From Anastatus disparis (Eukaryota > Arthropoda > Insecta > Hymenoptera > Eupelmidae), in contig JAFFSR010000307.1 of NCBI GenBank assembly GCA_017163975.1, positions 3,740,501-3,804,500 on the forward strand: 64,000 nucleotides of DNA. The letters run 5' to 3'. Both the position numbers and the translations under genes were made by a program. The notes under the pieces were generated by a model. That model did no database searches. It worked only from the letters and a program-made list of their open reading frames with translations, and was not told where the DNA came from. Positions 43,815 to 55,132 of this stretch are shown piece by piece. Numbering within the stretch: position 1 is the stretch's first letter; each line of letters starts with the position of its first letter.

Positions 43815-44612
43815 TTATATCCAACTCAACGAAATTCGGAATGATACTTTAGGAAAAATTTTTGGAAAAATACTGGTTCGAAAATGACATTCATCCTTGG
43901 TGCTTTGTTCCAAGTCCAAGAAAAGATACCCGTGCGGTACTTGTGTATTGTCTAAATAAGCTTCTTGCAAAAATTTTGGATCTTCGGGATAAACATGACG
44001 TGCGAGATATTGAATTTGAGCCTGGTCTCGAGGATTTTTAAAAATTACGAGGTAATTCACGTTCAATGAGATATCTTAGACCGCTACATTCTCAATAAGA
44101 TGTCTTTGACCGCTACGCTTAGGAAAAAGATTGTGCGTAATAAAAATGACACTAATATTTATATGATGACGACCTTTTGTAAACAAATCCAAAGAAACAT
44201 TGTTAGATGATTCCCGCATCAAGTCATCGATAATTATTAATTTTTTCTTTTCATTATCGTGAGAATAATCGACGAGTTGCGGTAATCCTTTGTGAAATTC
44301 TATAGTTTGATGAGATGGCGTTTTCAGCTCAGTTTGATATGCTTCTTGCCACTCTGCGTAGTAAAATAAAATTCTATCGAATGTTACATTGCAAATATCT
44401 GATAGGTTTGACAAAAATCGCTTAATAAACACTGTTTTACCACAACCTGTAGGTCCACTGACGATGCACGTAAATGGTTGTTTAAATCGTGTATCCATCT
44501 TAGCGTCTTTATTCATACTGACTATACTACCTTTACAATAACCGTACTTAACATCCGAAATTGGATGGCTGCGGTGGCATCGGCGGCGCGCGCGTGATTT
44601 TCTTATTACCAC
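43815..44612 (-). pseudogene. DNA-packaging ATPase (FtsK/HerA type), one stop
   Basis: Walker A is VSGPTGCGKTVF (about residue 52), Walker B is KLIIIDDLM (about residue 115), and a sensor-like VIFITHNLFP follows. A TAA at 44076-44078 breaks the frame, which continues as SLNVNYLVIFKNPRDQAQIQ and PHGYLFLDL to about 43850. The likely native start is MNKDAKMDTRFKQPF near 44518. Polinton ATPases of this family are thought to pump DNA into capsids. Confidence 0.88.
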
Positions 44613-44617
44613 GGTGC

Positions 44618-44760
44618 GGGATTGCGCGCCATATTAGCGCTTATTGGCGCGCGCACGTCGGGTGATTTGCTCATTACCGTGGGCAAGACACGCGCGTTTA
44701 TTAGCAAATTTAACGCGTGTCTTGTGCTTAGCTAATTACCGAGGGGCTGAGAGAACATGT
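44618..44760. promoter_or_regulatory. GC-rich intergenic island with ATTACCRNGG repeats
   Basis: Between the polymerase and ATPase genes, GC content jumps. Three partial repeats read CTTATTACCACGGTG, CTCATTACCGTGGGC and CTAATTACCGAGGGG, spaced about 65-70 bases. GGCGCGCGC words recur, and GACACGCGCG pairs with CGCGTGTC. It could hold a promoter or a protein-binding array for the virion-gene block; nothing direct proves this. Confidence 0.4.
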
Positions 44761-44865
44761 GTTTTTGTAATCTTTAATTTTTGTGTGTGATATTCAAAAT
44801 AGTTGTAATAGACTTTTAATTGTTGGGTAATGTTAATTATTAAATAAAGAAGAGAAAATAATATT

Positions 44866-45070
44866 TTAATATTCATTTATTGTTTTATAACCAAAAGGTA
44901 ATGAAAGTTTTTCTGAAATGTAACGACGTTTTTTCAGTACAACGCAACATGTTTTAGTTTCTTTTTTGGTAACAACATCATGAGTTTTTGTACGACGAAT
45001 AGCTATAAAATTAATTTAATTGTTTTACAATCTTGGTTTGTACGATTATAAATTTCATCACACTCGAGCA

Positions 45071-45135
<65 letters not shown>

Positions 45136-46554
45136 AGCTATCATTCAAGCTAAACGCATCGCTAATCAAATTTTTTATACTCTCAAAATTTTGGTCCATT
45201 TGAGAAATTCAAACTTATTCCTTTTATTTTACAACATTCGGCTTTTTGACCGTCGAGTAAAACAACGCGGTATGCGTAAAGTTTTGGTCCTCCCGATATA
45301 AAACTTTTAATGTAAGCATTCTCACCATAATATCTTAGTTTGTCTGTCGTAGCACTGAGCTTCGACCCTATGAATGGATTATATTCTTCGGTATTTGTGA
45401 ATATACAGGAATCCGTATCATAATATAATACCCGTCTACCCAATTTTTCCAAATGCTCATAAAGTTTTAAAAGCGCTTGAGCAGTCGTATAGGCTGCTGT
45501 AACAACACTTGTATAAACTGTAGGAATGACAGCTTCTTCTATGTATTGCCAATTAAAGTATAAAATTTCATCGTTTACAGGTAATATTTCAGAAACTTCT
45601 TTTTCCGGACACGTTAAAAGTTTCAAGAGATTTTGACGAGATTTAACAACCTCCGTTTGTTTCAAATTACTTCTTTGACCAAATTTTCCCCAAAATGAGT
45701 TAAGACACAATTTTGCCACTGCACGGAGTCCAGCGTTTTTTGCAATTTTTTCTCTATCGAGATGTATTCCCTCATCTTTCTCATACTGTTCTGTATATTC
45801 AATCTTTTTAACTTCATCGTGACACCACGCTGGCCAACCACTCGCTTTTTGCTTGATTTTTAAAAACGTGTTTACGTATTCCGCAAAAAGACCGCCTGTA
45901 CCTGTACTTTGATCATAGCGGGTCATCTTATAATGCCAAACAGTATAAATTTCTATAATTTGATAACCGATTTCAGTTGCCTTCCTTAGCTCATCGGTCA
46001 CCCATGTTCCGTTGAATTCACGATCTTTGACATTTTCATGGTTACAATCTCGTAGACGTCTTTCCTCGCAACATGAACGACAAAGCGCAAAAAGTAAACG
46101 ACCATGCATTTTCACGGGTAACAGAGGTAGAAACAAATCTCGTGGTGGCAAAACTTTACACTTAACCAATCCCTCAACATTTAATGAATTATTATTATCT
46201 CTGTTTGTGAGCTCATTGCACTCTTTACCAACAAAGATACGTGGGTGTCCAATAGGAAATTGACCTCTTTTACATACGTAAGGATAGAGAGAGCAAATGT
46301 CTGTATATTTTATTTTTTCACCATCTCTTACATTATAATGAGCTACGATATTTTCTGTTCTACCACCAAAAAAAGCATCCTGTGGATTTAAACAAGCTTG
46401 AGTTATTAAAGGGTGATTTATAACATATTCTTTTAATTTCTTTGAATACAACACAATTCATTCAAACCGTGATTTTTACGACGCGTTACACACCATTTAC
46501 TTCCACACACATGCACAGCTCTTAAATTATTGTAACGTTCGTTACATCTGAAAC
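44866..46554 (-). pseudogene. DNA polymerase B (protein-primed), catalytic part
   Basis: A continuous frame at 45183-46454 (423 codons) holds the polymerase core: KYTDICSLYPYVCK (motif A), KLCLNSFWGKFGQR (motif B) and LYYDTDSCIFTN (motif C). Upstream, on the 5' side (46455-46554), VCGSKWCVTRRK ends a zinc-rich region, whose first part lies at 52057 onward beyond a 5.5-kb insertion. Downstream the C-terminus is broken: a run of about 20 Asp codons (45073-45135) and then KTHDVVTKKETKT...RRYISEKLSLPFGY to a stop at 44866. Such polymerases copy linear element DNA from a protein primer. Confidence 0.9.
45073..45136. repeat. (ATC)n / (GAT)n microsatellite in the polymerase gene
   Basis: About 20 perfect trinucleotide units. 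On the coding (minus) strand they read as a poly-Asp run inside the C-terminal part of DNA polymerase B, a position where the family has no such tract. Confidence 0.9.
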
Positions 46555-46716
46555 AAAGGACCCTGCACAAATCAAATGGTAAATGCATCCCAGTCGAATT
46601 AGCTGAAATTGTAATATGTTGTAGTTTGTGTCATTCTGATCAAAAGTCTTCATGGGCCTAAGATCGAAAAATGGACAGTTTTTTAGATATCAAGAGTTAA
46701 AGATTGCGACTAGTGA

Positions 46717-47286
46717 CTATTCTTCGCACTATCCAAAAAAAATTCGCAGTTTTTATTGTGGGTGATCGCCCACCTACATGTATTTATAGTGGAGTTAGTG
46801 GAGATCGTATGTGCAAAGTCTTGATAGCGACGACATGCGACGACATAGCGACCTCTATATGCCCCTGTATAAAAGCATGTTCCCCTGTTTGTGTGTGTAT
46901 GAGGATTAAAGACATAGACTGTGCATGAATGTTTAATGAGAGTGGAAGTGAGAGTGAGTGTGCAATGATATGGAAGTATAGATGTGGATGCAGGTGTAGG
47001 TGGTGGAGTAGGTGTGTTGCGTGGATATGGTTGTGTATATATTTTTGTGTGTGTGCACGCTATCGTTGAAGTATATGTCTTTGTTTGTATGTGAGCGTAT
47101 ATGAAAATGCATGTACGTGTGTATAATTCTTAGGGCTCCATATGAGTTATGAAGGTGTTCCCGTTGGCATTAGCATAACCCAATGTGCACCACGTGGAGG
47201 TTGCTCGATTGGATTTGACACATCATTTGGCCCTGAAAAGGGCTGATTATTTTTGTATATTCTTCATAAATCTAAAAGAAATGTAC
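46717..47286. other. Non-coding DNA with GT/GA-rich simple sequence
   Basis: Subterminal part of the DDE element. 46930-47060 is G-rich (GTGGAAGTGAGAGTGAGTGTG, GGTGTAGGTGGTGGAGTAGG). The 74-codon ORF at 46704-46928 has no recognisable features. No gene is called here. Confidence 0.5.
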
Positions 47287-49340
47287 CTAAATAGGGATGG
47301 CGATAGCGTTTGGATTGTCTTGTTGTGGCCTATTTCCGGCGTCTAAAATTGTTTGAATCAGGGAAGTTGAAGGGTAACGAATAGCTTGATGGCGTGCGTA
47401 TCCCATAAACCATACCACAGTGGCTACATGTGCGCAACAACCAACAGTGCAAGCACCAGACTTACATGTACAATGATAGCCTTGTATCGGGGTACGAGCC
47501 TTATCATCGTCCTCCTCATTATCGTTAACTAATCGGTATGAGATCCATAATTGATATTTCGCTGCATTACGGTATCTTGAAAATACTCTTACTCTCATTA
47601 GTTCTGGTTGTGACAATCTGTTTTCATCTCTCATCATCTCAACTTGGAACTCTTCTTCTTGTTCTCTTTGAAATTTATCTTAGACATAACTTGGTGCTAA
47701 TTTGATTTGATATACGCCAGTTGTAAAGTCTTTCAAATATCCAAGTGGTAATATCGGAAAGTAAATTAATTGATCTGCAGCCAACAGCATCCATCTTTGA
47801 GCATTTCTTGTATGAAGATTGTCTACCGCAACTAATGCTTGAAGAATATTCGGTTGTCTCGCCCTTTCCAATAACTGCTGAACGGCTGCAGCATCAGCAC
47901 CTTCCATGACAAGCAAAGGATGATACTTATTTTTAATGGCTCCTGCTATTTGGTAAAAGCCCCCCAGATTTGAGACATGCTGAATTTGTATTAGTTGGAA
48001 AGAGAATTTGAAAATGGATTTAATGTAGCCATTTCTAGCTTCTACTACCTATCTGCTCTTCGTAAGCAATCGCGACTCACTTGCTTCTTCCTTAGATGAT
48101 TGTGTTTGACCTGCTTCTAAATGTGACGGCATTTTCCACGTAATACCTAAACGTGCAAGTAATTCTGTAACATCACGATATCGCCTGTCGGCAATAACTA
48201 TGTCATTTTCCTGAAACCATCTAGTCATTCTATCCGCATCTCTATCGAATTCATTCTGCAACATAGCTGCATCATTATTCCTTGAATCTGAAAAATACGG
48301 TCTTTGAATTGCAAGTATGTATTCATTTGGAGCGACTACTAGAGCAGGCTTCACTAAGTGTCTACCTTTATGAATGCAGTACGATTGTCGAAGAGCTCTG
48401 AAATTACTACTTTTTGGAATAAAGCTGTAGGTACCATCGATAGCCGCTATTACTCTAGGGATATTTGGCTCCAGATTATATAGTTCATTGGCAAACTCTG
48501 TAACGTGTCTTTCAATATAATGATCTCTAGTGATAGCATCAAACCCTACATTATTAAGCACAAAACGTTGCATAAGTGATTGTCTAACTGTTGTGTTTGT
48601 CAAACTTGTTAGCTGTCTACTTGAATATTTAAACATGCTAGTGAGAAAATCGTCTGAAAGACCTTGACGTAGTTTGCATGGAAACAGTAACAAATCTTTT
48701 TTTTTATACATCTGAAGCCATTTTGACAAGGTACTCTATCACAAAAAGTAAACAAATTCTGAAACTGTTGTTTTGTCAAAGAAAAGAGGCTTTCAAAGTC
48801 CTCATCAGAAAAACTATTCTCGTCTTCGAATCTTGCAAGATTTTGCGCTACAGTCCGAAGTTCTTGTAAGAAATTATAGAGTTGAGGTCCTCTGATGACG
48901 GTCTGTTAATCGAACGTAAGCCGTTCAAGAACCGTTTTAAAATATAACCATTATCATCCAAATGATGTCCACATGACTTCACATTTTCAGGAATATAAAT
49001 ATCTGTTAAAATAAAAACGTCAGCTTTACATTCCATTGATAATCTATGTAGATCATCAACAGCCTCACATATTAGACAAGTACTATTTCTGGTCTGCGAT
49101 AGTACATTTAGTCTCAAATAAGCAGGATCTTGTTCCATAGCTTCTATTTCACTTCTAATTAACTGATTACAGTTGACACATTCTAGTATTCGGCATTACA
49201 TCAAACGGTGGTCTGTTAAATCCCTCACGTCTGCGTATGGCGATTTCACATTTATTGGCATTTTCTTCTCCGTCTATTCGCGTCATGATTCTAGGGATAA
49301 ATCGCCCATTGCACACGTAACAAATAAGAAGGTTTCTAAA
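47287..49340 (-). pseudogene. DDE_Tnp_4-type transposase with SWIM zinc finger, broken
   Basis: Fragments in order on the minus strand: 49167-49340, zinc-type CYVCNGRFIPRI and NTRMCQ; 48848-49138, STCLICEAVDDLHRLS, SCGHHL and a helical region; 48049-48729, the catalytic core with VIAAIDGTYSFIPKSSN, KGRHLVKPALVVA, PYFSDSRNNDAA and NDIVIADRRYRD; 47680-47916, a helical linker; 47287-47637, a SWIM finger YHCTCKSGACTVGCCAHVA. The ADRRYRD site has Arg where the family usually has Gly. Several stops and shifts separate the pieces. It normally cuts the element ends. Confidence 0.8.
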
Positions 49341-49344
49341 AGCC

Positions 49345-49689
49345 TTATTATTTAAAATAATGATGATTAAACGCAATTAATAATAGTCACCTTCAAAGAA
49401 GTAGTTAGTTTTATAAAATGATAAATTACTGTAATTAAAAGGGATATCCTTAGATGCACAAATAAATCAAAAATCTGTTAAAATTGAAAAGTAGATTGAT
49501 TATCAAAGCCATTAACTAAAACATCTCAGAGCAAATATCTATAAATATGAAAAATTATTGTAATTTTTAAAACTGAACACTGGGCATTTTTCTCTCAATG
49601 TAGTATTTTCTAATCATAAGCTTATAAGCATAATTAGAAGTTAAGTGCGATCGTGATTAGTAATTGTGGGCCATTCGAAATCAAGCGTG
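49345..49689. other. AT-rich spacer inside the DDE element
   Basis: No gene seen. It leads into the satellite; the first GGTCA-like words (GTGATTAG, GATCATGCGG) appear from about 49650. Confidence 0.5.
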
Positions 49690-51420
49690 GTCATGCTTGA
49701 TCATGCGGCATTAGTGATCAAACATGATTATGATTGATAATTGAGGGTTATTAAGGGTCATTGCTGGTCAAACTCGGTCATGATTGGTCACTGAGTGTCA
49801 TTGCTCGTCAAACTCGACCATGATTGGTCATTGAGGATTACTAGTAGTCAAACATGGTAATGTTCCGTCATTGACGATCATTGGTGGTCAAACTCGGTCA
49901 TGATTGGTCACTGATAGTCATTGCTGGTCAAACATGGTTATGATTGGTCACTGAGTGTCATCGCTGGTCAAACATGGTCATGATTGGTCATTGAGTGTCA
50001 TTGCTGGTCAAACACATGGTCATGATTGGTCATTGAGGGTTACTAGTGTTCAAACATGGTAATGTTTCATCACTGAAGATCATTGTTACTCAAACATGGT
50101 CATGATTGGTCATTGAGGGTTAATAGTAGTCAAAAATGGTTGTGCTTTGTCACTGAGGGTTATTTCTGGTTAAACATGGTCATGATTCGTTACTGAGGGT
50201 CATTGTCGGTCAAACCCGGCCATGATTGGTCACTGAGGGTCATTGCTGGTCAAGCATGGTCATAATTGGTCACTAAGTGTTATTGCTGGTCAAACATGGT
50301 CATGATTAGTCACTGAGTGTCATTGCTCGTTAAACTCGAGGGTTACTAGTGGTCAAACATGGTAATGTTTCATCACTGAAGATCATATTTACTCAAACAT
50401 GGTCATGATTGGTCATTGAGGGTTATTAGTAGTCAAACATGGTAATGTTCCGTCACTGACGATCATTGGTGGTCAAACTCGGTCATGATTGGTCACTGAT
50501 GGTCATTGCTGGTCAAACTTGGTCATAATTGATCACTGAGGGTCATTGCTGGTCAAACATGGTTATGATTGGTCACTGAGTGTCATTGCTGGTCAAACAT
50601 GCTCATGATTGGTCATTGAGTGTCATTGCTGGTCAAACACATGGTCATGATTGGTCATTGAGGGTTATTATCAGTCAAAAATGTTTGTGTCTGGTCACTG
50701 AGGGTTATTTCTGGTAAAACATGGTCAAGATTCGTTACTGAGGGTTATTGTTGGTCAAACTCGGCCATGATTGGTCACTGAGGGTCATTGCTGGTCGAAC
50801 ATGGTCATGATTGGTCACATAGTGTCATTGCTGGTCAAAGATGGTCATGATTGATCACTGAGTGTCATTGCTCGTCAAACTCAGTCATGATTGGTCATTG
50901 AGGGTTATTAGTGATCAAACATGGTAATGTTTAGTCGCTGCGGGTTATTTCTGGTCAAACATGTTTATGTTGTTCACTGAGGGTCATTAGTGGTCGAAAT
51001 CATTCATGATTGGTCACTAGGGGTCATTGGTGCTCGGTCATAATTGGTCATACAGGGTCATTGCTAGACATTGGTCATTCTTAATAAAAAACGGGTAGTA
51101 TCTGTCATTAAAGATCATTGGTCATTTGTAATCAAACACGGTTATTCTTGGCCTTTGAAGGTTATTAATAGTGGTACACGATCATAATAGGTTCTGAATG
51201 TTCATTAGCTATCGAATACGGTTATAGTTGGTCATGAGTTGTCAGACGCGGTTATGATTGGTCGTTGATGTTTATCTAGAAACATTTATAACCTTTAATG
51301 ACCAATGATAATCTTGATTGACCACCAATAACTCTCAATAAATAATCATGACAACGTTTGACCATTAATAACCTATCATGGTTACCAGGTTTTAACACTA
51401 CTAACCCTCAATGACGAGCT
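49690..51420 (+). repeat. GGTCA satellite: 10-bp subunits in a 40-bp unit
   Basis: About 40 tandem copies of a 40-bp unit, itself four 10-bp subunits each headed by GGTCA: GGTCAAACAT, GGTCATGATT, GGTCACTGAG, GGTCATTGCT. Copies vary by substitution and by loss or gain of whole 10-bp steps. Higher-order repetition is visible: two stretches of about 600-700 bp share the same variant order (AATGTTCCGTCA...GACGATCATTGG). From about 51290 the orientation flips (TGACC-type words), so the array ends in an inverted segment. Confidence 0.92.
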
Positions 51421-51900
51421 CTGAATAAGATCTTGTGGACCATGGATATGTATCTGTGAACTTAATATTTAAAAATCGCATGAGATTTCGGCATAGGAAT
51501 AACTTGTGATCTTACTTAATTCTGAAATCATCAAAGTAGCGATATAGAAATATATACCCATCGAGAGACACACACACACGTGCACCTACATACACACACA
51601 GAGGCACTCAAACAAAGAAATATGCTAGTATAAGCATACTGAAACGCACATATACACAAACCCACATGATGATACACATATACGCATACACAGGAACACT
51701 CATCCATTAAGTCATAACTTTCCTCATATTGTCTTCATCAATTGCACCCTCCCCTCTCTTGACGATGACCTCCATCTACCATTGCCACCTTTTACGATCC
51801 TGTTGATCATTAAACAATCACAAAAGCACATATATGTGTGTTCACCCATGAGTCTGTGAATTCTTTGTTCAAAGCTTCTAAGCATGAGGAATCTTCTCTA
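51421..51900. other. CA-rich DNA and a possible LINE fragment
   Basis: 51560-51690 is (CA)-rich simple sequence. On the minus strand 51740-51815 reads DQQDRKRWQW and then a short charged stretch. Such a DRKRW motif ends many LINE reverse transcriptases, but the piece is too short to assign. Confidence 0.35.
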
Positions 51901-52056
51901 ATCACAACTTTGAATTGTCGATATCTAAAAAACTAGCTATTTTTGAGTATCGGGCCCATGAAGACTTTCGATAAGAATGATACAAATTATAATATATTAC
52001 AATTTCAACTAATTTGACTGGGATCCATTTACCATTTGATTTGTGCAGGGTCCTTT

Positions 52057-53480
52057 TCACAACATTGCAAATCTTTTTGTTGTTTTTTTTTGTATGTCCC
52101 CGATTTTTTATGGTTAGTGTAACATTGATTACCGTAAAAATTGCGATTACATTTATCACATTCCATTAAATTTACATTTTCTGAATCATACGGAGGTTTT
52201 ACGAAACACGCAGAACAATTTGCTGTGCAGTTATGTTCATTAATAAATCGGTATCTTTTATTACAATATTCACAAAATAATCTGTCTCGCGCAGCAGCGG
52301 ATGAATTTAAAATTGTGTCTTAATGTCGTGTTCTTTTATTATATAAAATATTTATTAAACTATACAATTCGGAATTAACATATTGACGACCGTTGAAAAA
52401 TGGGGGCTCACCGTTTCCAAGAGCAGTGCTATCAAAAACTACTATTGCTATTTTATACTGAGAATAATATTATTGAAATATTTCAATCTCGTGAACACCG
52501 CAACCACCTGTCGGGATCTCGACATTTGCTTTGTTCATAAGCAAATTCGCCCGATTTTTCTGCAACGCTCGTCTACCATCTCGAATATTTTTCCAAATTT
52601 CGCGCGTTTCTTCATTTGCAGATTTTTTCAACTCAGTATGTGTTTCACCCACAACCAGTGCTCGAGGAAGACTTATGTTATCATCGTTGTCGATAGACAT
52701 AATGGATCTCTGCCCCACGGTGTCAACTGTCAGCTTTTTACGTTTATTTCGAGCACCGATTGGCACATTAACAAATAACGCCAATAAAATAAAACTTCCA
52801 TCTATGTGAAAGTTTTCATTGCTTTGGGCTATGCCGTTAATTAATCCCCACAAATCGTTATAATTAAAGTTACCTATAGGTTTTATTGACAAACCTGCTG
52901 CTCCGCGTGCAAAATTCATACTTCGCATGCTTACACCTAACATATCATTTGCGCATGCTAATGAAATAAAATACGCATAAATATCACGTATAGCTAATTG
53001 TAACTATACATTAGGATTAACATCTTCAGGCGGTGAAACTATTTTCATTAACAACTGTCGACCATTTTTTTTATAACGCTTTACAAACCGATCGAAGTCT
53101 TGAAAAATGATAAGCCTTTCGCCGGGCGGTTGGATATCAAAATTATTATCTTCATCGTAATACTCTTCTTCATCATTTTTATTAGTACTGTTCCTTACAT
53201 CACCTTCATCAGCATCATCAACATCATTATCATCGTTATTGTCAGAATGGTTGAAAGCAGCTTCAACATTACTCTGTGTTTCATTACCCCTACTACGACT
53301 ACCACTTCCTACTTGTACATTTGCTTCAACAGAAGATAATGATAATACTGATGACAAATCCCCATCATAGTCCATACTTTCAGGTTCGCTCGAAATTATA
53401 GATGCCGATGAAGAATTTGATATGGGAACGATACAGGATGAGGAAAAAACATAGGAAAGAATAGAATTTTCATCATCTGA
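52057..53480 (-). pseudogene. DNA polymerase B, N-terminal part
   Basis: The frame opens after a TTTAATTTCAG splice-acceptor-like site at about 53480: an acidic, Ser-rich leader, then QPPGERLIIFQDFDRFV and VSPPEDVNPNV. A TAG at 53004-53006 (family residue Trp) follows. Next come RSMNFARGAAGLSIKP, NYNDLWGLINGIAQS, GRRALQKNRAN and PTGGCGVHEIEIFQ (52470-52943). After frame breaks: LINILYNKRTRHYDTI, FCEYCNKRYRFINEHNC, and MECDKCNRNFYGNQCYTNH, the zinc-rich region ahead of the exonuclease/polymerase core. The DDE element then cuts it. This layout matches large DNA_pol_B_2 proteins of insects. Confidence 0.82.
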
Positions 53481-53608
53481 AATTTAATCAAGAATTTTTT
53501 ATTATTATATTTTATTAACATTTTTTTATTAATAAATTTTATTAACAATTTTTTATCAGTAATTTTTATTATTATTTTTATTATACTTTGCAAATATAAT
53601 AATAATAA

Positions 53609-54430
53609 TTAGTCTTCAGGAGGTCCAGAAAAACTTTCACTTATACGACCTAATATTTCTCTATGGTATGAAATTGAGTTTGGATCAAATGTTAAATCAA
53701 AAACCCATCGCATTTTTTGAGCACGTCTAGCATACATTATGCGCCGTACCTCTCGAGTTAAGTAGCTTGAGAGATCGTGAAAACTCTCACTGACCCTCCG
53801 AATGACTTTAAATATAAAATTAAACAAAATACTAATAATGAAGTTAAATTAATATAAATTATTCTATTAAGAAACATTATTAACTCACATTCATTAACAA
53901 GATGATCTTGTCGAATATTTTGATTGAATAAGTGTTGAGTCATTAGTGCGTCACTCACTTGTTGATACGAGTCTTCATCTTCGTCTTGTTCTCTCCAAAA
54001 AAAATTATACAGCTGAGCCAATCTTGCATTCCATTCGTCTTCTTCGTTGGAATTTGCACTCGATTGGCTGTGGGTAGCAATTGTATTTTCGATTCGTTGC
54101 CATACTGTATCCCGACTTATCAGCGTCATCTTGTTGCTGATTTTGCTGTTGTTGCTGTTGTTGCTGCTAATCGCGATCTTGTTGCTCTCTCTCATCAATA
54201 TTTTCATTATTAAGATCTTCAACTATATTATTTTCATGATGTCATTCTTGCTCGTTTTCCATGTTATTACCAGCCATATCCGGAGAGCTAACATTTTCAT
54301 ATTCATCAGACCCTGTGTCAATATCTGAGCTTACATCTGTATCCGATATATGTGGTGACGTATGCATTGATTCTTCATCATCATCATCATCATCACTATC
54401 TCGCAAAAGAATTTCTAATGCTGTAAAAAT
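53609..54430 (-). CDS. Unrecognised gene with probable introns
   Basis: At least two introns are suggested. An acceptor TTTTTACAG precedes ALEILLRDSDDDDDD (about 54424). A donor GTGAGTTAAT after HLVNE (about 53888) and an acceptor ATATTTAAAG (about 53807) join RQDHLVNE to VIRRVSESFHDLSSYL. The first exon is acidic (DSDDDDDDEESMH, SDIDTGSDEYEN) with a TGA near 54242. Then come a Gln/Asn-rich repeat, WQRIENTIATHSQSS, WNARLAQLYNFFWRE, and a basic C-terminus (EVRRIMYARRAQKMRW) ending GPPED. It lies upstream of the polymerase on the same strand. No family is recognised, and breaks in the Gln-rich part suggest decay. Confidence 0.5.
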
Positions 54431-54595
54431 AAATGAAAAATTTCTTTTTTTGTACAAATAATCTATTTTTGTAAAATATATGCTAAACAAATTTATAAAA
54501 TTTTAATATGTATGTTATTTATTAATATTATATATTTATTTTAATTGAGTTTTATTTTTTACGTATCTTTATATAAAATATATTAAACACACACG

Positions 54596-55132
54596 TATTA
54601 CTATATATACGTTAAGAATAGGAGTCAACAGAAAATCAGAGAGAACGCGCATGAAAAAACTTAGTGGTAGGAGAAAGACTAACCGTTCTCATACATCAAA
54701 GAGTAGGTAGTCTTTTCTCTTTCGCACTAACTATAGTCCAATATACTCTTTCTATTTCTAACCTTACGCTACCTCATAATCTCACTCGATACTGTAATAC
54801 AAATGCGCCAAAGAATAAAAGTATACAAAATATAAAATTATAAATTTTATAACGTAAAAATTAAATTAAAAAAAAAATTTTATTTAGAACATTTTTCTTG
54901 TTAAAATAAAAATTAATATCATTTTTAATTGTTCAGAATCTGTCAAAAATATTTTTCTTACGTCTCATGACATAAAGCGAATTGTAATCATTGTAACATT
55001 TATATTCATGTGTATGTCAAGATTATGAGTGAGCTCATATGATTAGTACGACAAAACGTATAGTTTTTCTCTTTTTTTTTCACTAAGTTTTAATATGTTC
55101 TCTCTCTTTTCTTCGTATACTTATCTCCTATT

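Larger units (their letters stand above)
46555..52056. mobile_element. DDE/SWIM DNA transposon with ~160-bp inverted ends (5.5 kb)
   Basis: The left end AAAGGACCCTGCACAAATC (46555) and right end GATTTGTGCAGGGTCCTTT (52056) open an inverted repeat. It runs about 160 bp inward at roughly 80-85% identity (shared: GTCTTCATGGGCC; GTTTTTTAGATATC). Inside are a broken transposase, a GGTCA satellite and CA-rich DNA. It interrupts the polymerase zinc region: the sequence before it ends QQKDLQCCE and after it begins RCNERYNN. Target duplication could not be defined. The superfamily is probably close to PIF/Harbinger-ISL2EU (DDE_Tnp_4). Confidence 0.82.
37095..53480 (-). mobile_element. Polinton/Maverick element (gene block), with nested insertions
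   Basis: A block of about ten minus-strand genes with the Polinton hallmark set: protein-primed type-B DNA polymerase, retroviral-type integrase with chromodomain, FtsK/HerA-type packaging ATPase, adenain-like cysteine protease, and major and minor jelly-roll capsid proteins. Intergenic gaps are mostly 1-50 bases. The terminal inverted repeats were not identified, so true ends are unknown. Insertions inside: a 381-bp TTAA element in the major capsid gene (38792-39172) and a 5.5-kb DDE transposon in the polymerase gene (46555-52056). Virtually all genes hold stops or frameshifts. Confidence 0.92.

Noticed and set aside
49690..51420. Possible CRISPR-like array
   Set aside because: Units are contiguous 10/40-bp repeats without unique spacers, in a eukaryotic transposon setting; it is a satellite.
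53100..53339. Plus-strand Ile/Thr-rich ORF
   Set aside because: Antisense of the acidic leader of the polymerase gene.
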